Part shown: positions 4,679 to 8,996 of the stretch, one piece after another
Layout of the letters: every line of letters starts with the position of its first letter
Position numbering within the stretch: the stretch's first letter is position 1
DNA from: an uncultured Clostridia bacterium
GTDB taxonomy: Bacteria > Bacillota > Clostridia > Christensenellales > CAG-917
Length of the DNA stretch: 8,996 nucleotides
Direction of reading: 5' to 3'
NCBI GenBank assembly: GCA_947589635.1
Contig: CANQCC010000061.1
Coordinates: 1-8,996 of the forward strand
The notes under the pieces: generated by a model
The model's input: only the letters and a program-made list of their open reading frames with translations
Told to the model about the DNA's origin: nothing
The model's database searches: none
Translations under genes and position numbers: made by a program

Positions 4679-7612
4679 ATGAAGAAAGTCCTGATTGGTA
4701 TACTTATCCTTATACCGATTATTATATTGCTTATAATCGCGCTTGTCACCAACCTGCTGTCAATAGAGGCGTGGGTGGCGGTCGACGATATCAAACTTAT
4801 TTTCAAAAATTCCGCGTCCACAACCAACCTCGAGCTGTCGCTTGCGGAGCTTGCCGGCGAAAAACACAATTTTTCGGAGTGGCTTGAAGTAAAAGTCATG
4901 CCCGAAAAGGCGAATCGCTATAAGCTCGAATGGCAGATATCCTCCCTCAAGTGCACCGACGAGGCGTATGAGAAGGAATATGATTCCTATGTTCAATCGG
5001 GGGAGAGCGGCACTCCGGTGCCTCCCGCCGCGATGCTTGTCGACGACGAGAATTCTTCCGTAGACAAAAACCAATCCGGCGATTTTGTCGTCAGCGCGTA
5101 TTGCTATTTTGACGTGATTGTCAGCGCGGAGACCGTGTCCAAGCACTTCACCGTCTTCGTAAAGGGCTACACGGTGGAGGACGTCAAACTTGTCGACCTC
5201 GAAGGCGAGGACAACTCGGACATAGCCGTCGGGGAAAGCGTGCGCCTTGTGCCGCGCTATACGCCGATAGACAGCATTGTGGAGCAGCTCACCTTCTCAA
5301 GCAGCGACGAGAGCGTCGCGCAAGTGGATAAAAACGGCGTAGTCACCGCCCTTGGCGAGGGCAGTGCGACTATCACCGCTTCCGCAAGCAAGTACGGCGA
5401 CGGCGGTTTCGAGCAGAGCTCCGCCTACACCGTAAACGTGCATAAGGCCTTGAGCGCGCACGGCAACAGCTTGACCGTAGGGCGCCGCGCGGATAAAAAG
5501 TACACATTTGACGAACTTGGCGTCTTAAAAGAGGCGGTTTTGGCGGGAGAGGGATACGAAATACTTTCTGACGGCATAACTCTCGACGCGGACAGCGTTT
5601 CGCTTAGGCTAAGGGACGGCGACCTTGCAATAAACGTCGTGGAGCCGGATGACATCGCGATTCGCAACGCGCATATATTCGAATATATGGATGAGGGCGA
5701 CTTTATACTTGCCGTAAGCCCACTCAAGCTGTATCTTACGGCGGTGTGGGCGGATATGCTGCGAAGTGGCGCTCCCAATGTGGAGTGGCAATCGAGCGAC
5801 GCAAGCGTAGCCACGGTCAACGAACTTGGCGAGGTCACGCCTATTTCAAGCGGAATCACTATAATCACGGCTACAAGCGAGACGGGCGACGTCGCCTCCA
5901 TGCTTATAAACGTGCAGCAAAAGGTCACGTCTATCCGCCTTATCACCTCTCAACAGTCGCTGAGCAAAGGACTTGCGCAAGAGACCGTATTCGCCTCATA
6001 TGTCTACGATTCAGGTACGGGGGGGGGTATCCAAAACAACAATAAGAGGCCCGCCGAGTTCCTTTTGCGCTTGCAGGGCGAGCCCGAGGACTCCGCGTCC
6101 GAAGAGGAAAAGGCATATTTCTATTCTTCCTATCGCTTCGAGGTCGTCGAGGGCGAAGAGTACGCGGCGTTCGACGATAAGGATCTGAGAAAACTCGTCT
6201 TCAAACCCGAAGCCATCGAGGGGAAGAGGACTGTGGACGTTAAAGTGCGCGTCAGCGCAAAATATCCGAGGTATGAGGGCGTGCAGACTCACACCGTGGA
6301 AGAAGTCGTCCTCAAAGTCGCGTACGGCGTCATGGTCGAGACATGGGAGCAGCTTATGTTTGCAAGCGCCGACCAGAAGGAATTTACCTCGCGGGCTGAA
6401 TACTACGTGCCCGAAAGCGTCGAGGCCACTATAACTGCGCCAAACGGCAAAGACTATTTTGTAAAGGGCGCGCCGTACAGCACAGGGCGTTTCGCGATAG
6501 TTTTTGGCGCCAATTTAAGAGTGCCCGAAGACAAGATAGTCGACAACGGCGGAAAGGCGGGCTCAACATGCCTCAAATTGTACGGCGATCTGTACGGCAA
6601 CGACTATCTGATCGCCGCAAGACTAAATCAGGTGCAGACCTCCACGGCGTATCTGATTCAGATCTGCCGCGGCGAGATAACCGTAAGCAACGTCAGAGTG
6701 CGCTCCGTGGACGAGCCTTTGGATCAGCTTGAAAAATCCATGTTCGAAGCGTTCGCCATACTTGTATGGAACGCGGACATAAGCAGAGACCACCGCATGC
6801 ACGGCATAAAAGTGGAGTATTCCACGATAGAAAACGCGATGGGCGCCCTCAGGTCGTACAATGCGGACCTCGACGTGAAAGGTTGCATTTTCAGCAATAT
6901 GAGCGCGCAGGCGGTTTATTGCCTCGCCTCGGTCACGGACAGAAACGAGTTGATGTTCTCTCGCTTGAATATCCGCAATTGCGTGTTTACGTCCATGCTT
7001 GCCATGTCGCTGTTCTATGATTATTCCAACTTCTACACGGTGCCTGAAAAGGACAAGCAAGGCCGCCTTGGCAGGTTCAGCGCGGACCCCGCGGACAGAG
7101 AGGCAAATTACGCGTGGGTGGAGAGCGAACTAAAGCCGCGCGGATATATCCCCGCATTAAATCAGACGGGTTTCCTTGACATCTACAATTGGCAGGATAT
7201 CCGCAACACCTCGCTCATCCAGTTCGGCGATAAGACGATAGACGACGTCGTCGCCGTATTGGCGGAAAAGATCTTGTCGGCGCATCCGGACTTCCAACCC
7301 GCAAAATATACCATAAAAGATCCCGAGACGGGCTATGAGGACTATTATTTCCACCTCGGCTTTATGATAAGCGGCATAAAATCCATGGATTGGGACGAGC
7401 GCCCCATCATCGACGAGCACCTTGAGGACTCGCGCTTTATGAAGATAAATTGCCGCACTCTCACCGAGGACGTTCCGTCAAACCTCAAGTCCTATACGCG
7501 CATCTTAAAACAGCTTGAACTGGTGTTCTATTCCTACAGCAATAAGGCGTCTCTCACGCCGAATGACGTCTTCGAGCTCAATTCCGACGTCATCGCCCGC
7601 CTGCACGGTTGA
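4679..7612 (+). CDS. Membrane-anchored extracellular protein with two Big_2-like Ig domains and a beta-rich C-terminal half
   Basis: I do not recognise this as a named gene. ATG 4679 gives 977 aa beginning MKK plus about 22 hydrophobic residues with no clear signal-peptidase site, so it is probably an uncleaved N-terminal anchor with the rest outside the cell. The open frame extends upstream to about 4616, but that part looks non-coding. No Shine-Dalgarno sequence precedes the ATG, unlike the operon genes. Two Big_2-like bacterial Ig folds are visible: about residues 163-255 (FSSSDESVAQVDKNGVVTAL, then GSATITA) and about 345-415 (WQSSDASVATVNELGEVTPI, then ITIITATS). Residues about 550-960 are rich in alternating beta strands with recurrent short N/V/I turns (for example VEYSTIENAMG, VKGCIFSNMS, IRNCVFTSM), suggesting a right-handed beta-helix. 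No LPXTG motif, SLH repeats or catalytic motif is seen. It stands alone between hairpins, so it is likely monocistronic. A surface adhesin or binding role is inference. Confidence 0.8.
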   Translation: MKKVLIGILILIPIIILLIIALVTNLLSIEAWVAVDDIKLIFKNSASTTNLELSLAELAGEKHNFSEWLEVKVMPEKANRYKLEWQISSLKCTDEAYEKEYDSYVQSGESGTPVPPAAMLVDDENSSVDKNQSGDFVVSAYCYFDVIVSAETVSKHFTVFVKGYTVEDVKLVDLEGEDNSDIAVGESVRLVPRYTPIDSIVEQLTFSSSDESVAQVDKNGVVTALGEGSATITASASKYGDGGFEQSSAYTVNVHKALSAHGNSLTVGRRADKKYTFDELGVLKEAVLAGEGYEILSDGITLDADSVSLRLRDGDLAINVVEPDDIAIRNAHIFEYMDEGDFILAVSPLKLYLTAVWADMLRSGAPNVEWQSSDASVATVNELGEVTPISSGITIITATSETGDVASMLINVQQKVTSIRLITSQQSLSKGLAQETVFASYVYDSGTGGGIQNNNKRPAEFLLRLQGEPEDSASEEEKAYFYSSYRFEVVEGEEYAAFDDKDLRKLVFKPEAIEGKRTVDVKVRVSAKYPRYEGVQTHTVEEVVLKVAYGVMVETWEQLMFASADQKEFTSRAEYYVPESVEATITAPNGKDYFVKGAPYSTGRFAIVFGANLRVPEDKIVDNGGKAGSTCLKLYGDLYGNDYLIAARLNQVQTSTAYLIQICRGEITVSNVRVRSVDEPLDQLEKSMFEAFAILVWNADISRDHRMHGIKVEYSTIENAMGALRSYNADLDVKGCIFSNMSAQAVYCLASVTDRNELMFSRLNIRNCVFTSMLAMSLFYDYSNFYTVPEKDKQGRLGRFSADPADREANYAWVESELKPRGYIPALNQTGFLDIYNWQDIRNTSLIQFGDKTIDDVVAVLAEKILSAHPDFQPAKYTIKDPETGYEDYYFHLGFMISGIKSMDWDERPIIDEHLEDSRFMKINCRTLTEDVPSNLKSYTRILKQLELVFYSYSNKASLTPNDVFELNSDVIARLHG
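6019..6027 (+). repeat. Run of nine G within the surface-protein gene
   Basis: Nine consecutive G encode the end of Thr-Gly-Gly-Gly (about residues 447-450), just after the second Ig domain. The written length keeps the frame open. One extra G would end translation at 6045 (about 455 aa), and one fewer at 6188 (about 502 aa). Both remove the whole C-terminal half but leave the membrane anchor and Ig folds. Such tracts slip during replication and are also error-prone in sequencing. Confidence 0.85.
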
Positions 7613-7650
7613 GCAGGGCAAGGCTTGGCAATTTATAAAAATCCGTATCA

Positions 7651-7693
7651 GTTGGACTTGCGACATCAAATCGCAAGTCCAACGTTTGTTTTT
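7651..7693 (+). terminator. Intrinsic terminator of the surface-protein gene
   Basis: GTTGGACTTGCGA (7651-7663) pairs perfectly with TCGCAAGTCCAAC (7671-7683) around the loop CATCAAA, giving a 13-bp stem. It is followed by GTTTGTTTTT (7684-7693), and sits 38 nt after the stop codon. This is a standard rho-independent terminator on the + strand. Confidence 0.9.
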
Positions 7694-7853
7694 GTCCGAC
7701 GAAGGTTATATTGAGAGGGATACTCGGCAAAAGCGGGGCAAGGAATAAGCGCAATACTCCGCTGCCGTGAAGCGATATTTCGTCTGACGGCAAAGTCGAT
7801 AAATAAATGCTATAAAAAATCGACGGGCGGGGCGCCGTCGACGTGCAAAAGGG

Positions 7854-7888
7854 CAAAATGAAAATCCATCCTCGATCGGGTGGATTTT
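7854..7888 (-). terminator. Intrinsic terminator of rpsT, possibly bidirectional
   Basis: On the - strand, AAAATCCA (7888-7881) pairs with TGGATTTT (7868-7861), extended by one G-T and two G-C pairs around a 6-nt loop. The TTTT end of the stem continues into CATTTTG (7860-7854). It begins 33 nt after the rpsT stop. On the + strand the stem is followed by TTTTTA, so it may also work in that direction. Confidence 0.75.
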
Positions 7889-7920
7889 TAATGTGCGAAA
7901 ATATTGCCGACGGCGCGGGA

Positions 7921-8193
7921 TCAGTTTGCCGCTTTAAGGGCAGACAGGGCGCGGCCGAGCGTAGCTTTCTTTCTTGCGGCTGTATTCTTTTTGTAAATGC
8001 CGTCTTTCATCGCGCAATCGATGACGGAATAGGCTTCGTTCAAAAGCTGCTCCGCAAGAGCGACGTCCTTTGCGTCGACAGCGGCACGATATTTCTTGAT
8101 CGCGGTCTTGACGCGCGACTTTTTGGAAGTGTTGATTGCGTTTTGTTTTTGAGAGGTCAGCACTCTCTTTTTTGCGGATTTGATATTTGGCAT
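7921..8193 (-). CDS. rpsT: 30S ribosomal protein S20
   Basis: A 90-aa, very basic protein starting MPNIKSAKKRVLTSQKQNAI, the characteristic S20 N-terminus (NIKSA.KR...S.K...N), followed by SRVKTAIKKYRAAVD and ending in the usual Lys/Ala-rich C-terminal helix (AARKKATLGRAL). S20 binds 16S rRNA in the body of the small subunit and acts early in assembly. The ATG is at 8193-8191 with GAGGAG at 8205-8200, 6 nt away. It has its own promoter and terminator, so it is monocistronic, and it diverges from gpr, the arrangement known in Bacillus and clostridia. Length and sequence are ordinary. Confidence 0.97.
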   Translation of the reverse strand: MPNIKSAKKRVLTSQKQNAINTSKKSRVKTAIKKYRAAVDAKDVALAEQLLNEAYSVIDCAMKDGIYKKNTAARKKATLGRALSALKAAN

Positions 8194-8229
8194 GATATTC
8201 TCCTCATATTCTGATTAACATCTTTTGAT

Positions 8230-8258
8230 ATATTAGCATAATAAAACGAAAGTTGCAA
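8230..8258 (-). promoter_or_regulatory. rpsT: Sigma-A promoter of rpsT with extended -10
   Basis: Read on the - strand: -35 TTGCAA (8258-8253), a 17-nt spacer ending TGC, and -10 TAATAT (8235-8230). The TGn before the -10 is the extended element typical of Gram-positive housekeeping promoters. The start point would be near 8223, giving a leader of about 30 nt with a strong Shine-Dalgarno sequence. This fits a highly expressed ribosomal protein gene. Confidence 0.8.
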
Positions 8259-8264
8259 CCGTTT

Positions 8265-8296
8265 TGAATTTATTTTTTAAGATATTGCACAAATTA
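8265..8296 (+). promoter_or_regulatory. gpr: Possible forespore (sigma-G-like) promoter of gpr
   Basis: TGAATT (8265-8270) resembles the sigma-G -35 (TGAATA), and CAAATTA (8290-8296) matches 5 of 7 bases of the -10 (CATACTA). The spacer is 19 bp, slightly long. gpr is a known sigma-G/sigma-F gene in Bacillus, which makes the match plausible. The -10 ends only 5 nt before ATG 8302, so the transcript would be essentially leaderless. The match is weak and AT-rich DNA can give it by chance. Confidence 0.25.
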
Positions 8297-8301
8297 GGCG
8301 T

Positions 8302-8996
8302 ATGAAATCGCAATATTTTGTTTCGGATCTGGCGATAGAAAGCGCGGAGAGCCTGGGCGCCTGCGATTTGTCGGAGCGCGTCGAGCTGCCGCTTGGCATA
8401 GTAAGGCACACTTTGCACATAAAAGACGCCGAGCTTGCAAAGCGCCTGGGGCGCGAAAAGGGGACGTATATAACCTTTGACAGCCCTCCCGCGGTGCATT
8501 CCTCGACGAGGGTGGCGGCGGCGATGAGGGGATATATCTCGCGTGTGGTGAAAAACCTTGCGGGAAACCTCAAAAAGTCCTCGCCCGTGCTTGTGATAGG
8601 GCTTGGCAACGCGGACATTTCCGCCGATTCGCTCGGGCATCGCGCCGCGGACGGCATAGAAGTCACAAGGCAAAATATATCCGAAGTGAGGCGGCAGAGC
8701 CTATGCGCATTTTCCACAAGCGTACTGGGCAGGACAGGCATACAGTCCGCCGAGCTTGCAAGCGCCCTCACGGACAAACTTAAACCCTCCGTGGTCATAC
8801 TTGTGGACAGCCTCGCAACGGGAAACGCCGCGAGAGTGGGCACGTCGTTTCAGATCTCCACTGCGGGAATTGCGCCCGGAAGCGGCGTAGGGCAGGACAA
8901 GGAGCGCATAGACAAAAGCGTGCTGGGCGTCCCCGTCATCGCGGTCGGCGTGCCGCTTATGCTTTCGCTCAGCACGGCGCTGTACGGCTTTGTGAA
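8302..8996 (+). CDS. gpr: Germination protease GPR, 3' end off-window
   Basis: 231 codons are visible (8302-8994) and the frame is still open at the window edge; family members are about 320-370 aa. GPR is an aspartic-type protease made as a zymogen in the forespore that degrades small acid-soluble spore proteins at germination. Recognisable blocks are SDLAIESAE (8-16, where the family has RTDLAxEA), GTYITF (54-59), VLVIGLGNADISADSLGH (96-113), VLGRTGIQSAEL (141-152), VILVDSLATG (165-174), QIS (184-186), GIAPGSGVG (189-197) and LGVPVIAVGVP (208-218). The two aspartates I recall as essential in Bacillus align with Asp109 and Asp169. The protein diverges at some usual positions: STAGI where SDTGI is common, GQDKERI where GNxR is common. 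The pro-peptide before SDLA is only about 7 residues if ATG 8302 is right; a stop at 8278 leaves little room upstream. No Shine-Dalgarno sequence is seen. Confidence 0.92.
   Translation, partial: MKSQYFVSDLAIESAESLGACDLSERVELPLGIVRHTLHIKDAELAKRLGREKGTYITFDSPPAVHSSTRVAAAMRGYISRVVKNLAGNLKKSSPVLVIGLGNADISADSLGHRAADGIEVTRQNISEVRRQSLCAFSTSVLGRTGIQSAELASALTDKLKPSVVILVDSLATGNAARVGTSFQISTAGIAPGSGVGQDKERIDKSVLGVPVIAVGVPLMLSLSTALYGFV

Larger units (their letters stand above)
7613..7920. other. Intergenic region between convergent genes
   Basis: This 308-bp gap holds the + strand terminator (7651-7693) and the rpsT terminator (7854-7888). Between them, 7694-7853 shows no convincing gene, RNA or promoter. 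A small stem TCGACGG/CCGTCGA (7820-7826 with 7835-7841) is the only other structure I see. Short open frames here have no ribosome binding site. Confidence 0.6.

Noticed and set aside
5290..5920. The two Ig-like segments as a recent duplication
   Set aside because: They share the Big_2 pattern (SSD.SVA.V...G.VT) but differ at most other residues and in DNA, so this is an old family resemblance.
7694..7853. A possible small RNA or gene between the facing terminators
   Set aside because: Only a 7-bp stem and no promoter of useful quality were found; nothing supports a transcript starting here.
7843..8214. A 123-codon + strand open frame antisense to rpsT
   Set aside because: It is a shadow of the S20 gene, which is certain from its sequence, promoter and ribosome binding site.
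8277..8843. Two long - strand open frames over the gpr region
   Set aside because: The + strand encodes a clear GPR throughout; these have no motifs or start signals.
1..8996. CRISPR array, tRNA/rRNA, insertion sequence or phage genes
   Set aside because: No regularly spaced repeats, no tRNA-like cloverleaf or rRNA sequence, and no transposase or integrase motifs were seen on either strand.

Overview
The window reads as chromosomal DNA from an anaerobic, probably spore-forming member of the Firmicutes (Clostridia). The basis is an NAD(H)-linked, probably electron-bifurcating [FeFe] hydrogenase operon, a germination protease (gpr) gene facing away from rpsT (an order seen in endospore formers), and strong Shine-Dalgarno sequences before most genes. 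The base composition is moderately GC-rich, with AT-rich intergenic promoter regions. No species can be named from this alone.

Region 1 (2-4398, + strand) is the 3' part of a hydrogenase operon: a GHKL-type ATPase (start off-window), a 111-aa protein of the thioredoxin-like [2Fe-2S] ferredoxin family, HydB/NuoF (NADH- and FMN-binding flavoprotein) and HydA (the [FeFe] hydrogenase). Gaps are 11-13 nt, each with a ribosome binding site. HydA has every cofactor domain expected of a 579-aa NADH-linked hydrogenase. Three features of this operon are odd. The ATPase begins with a MutL-like N-terminus. The small ferredoxin-like protein has no cysteine, so it cannot hold a cluster as drawn. hydB is broken by a frameshift that fits loss of exactly 10 nt in a conserved loop; either the gene is damaged or the assembly is wrong.

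Region 2 (4399-4678) is intergenic. It has a perfect 15-bp hairpin and smaller competing hairpins after hydA, then an AT-rich stretch with three TTGCATA repeats and a possible promoter whose two boxes form an inverted repeat.

Region 3 (4679-7612) is one 977-aa membrane-anchored extracellular protein with two Big_2-like immunoglobulin folds and a long repetitive beta-rich C-terminal half. A run of nine G lies in frame in the middle of the gene; gain or loss of one G would truncate the protein, so it is a candidate phase-variable contingency locus. An intrinsic terminator follows.

Region 4 (7613-8996) holds facing terminators, rpsT (ribosomal protein S20) on the - strand with a clear extended -10 promoter, and the first 231 codons of gpr on the + strand, cut by the window end. 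gpr has no visible Shine-Dalgarno sequence and a possible sporulation-type promoter almost touching its start codon.
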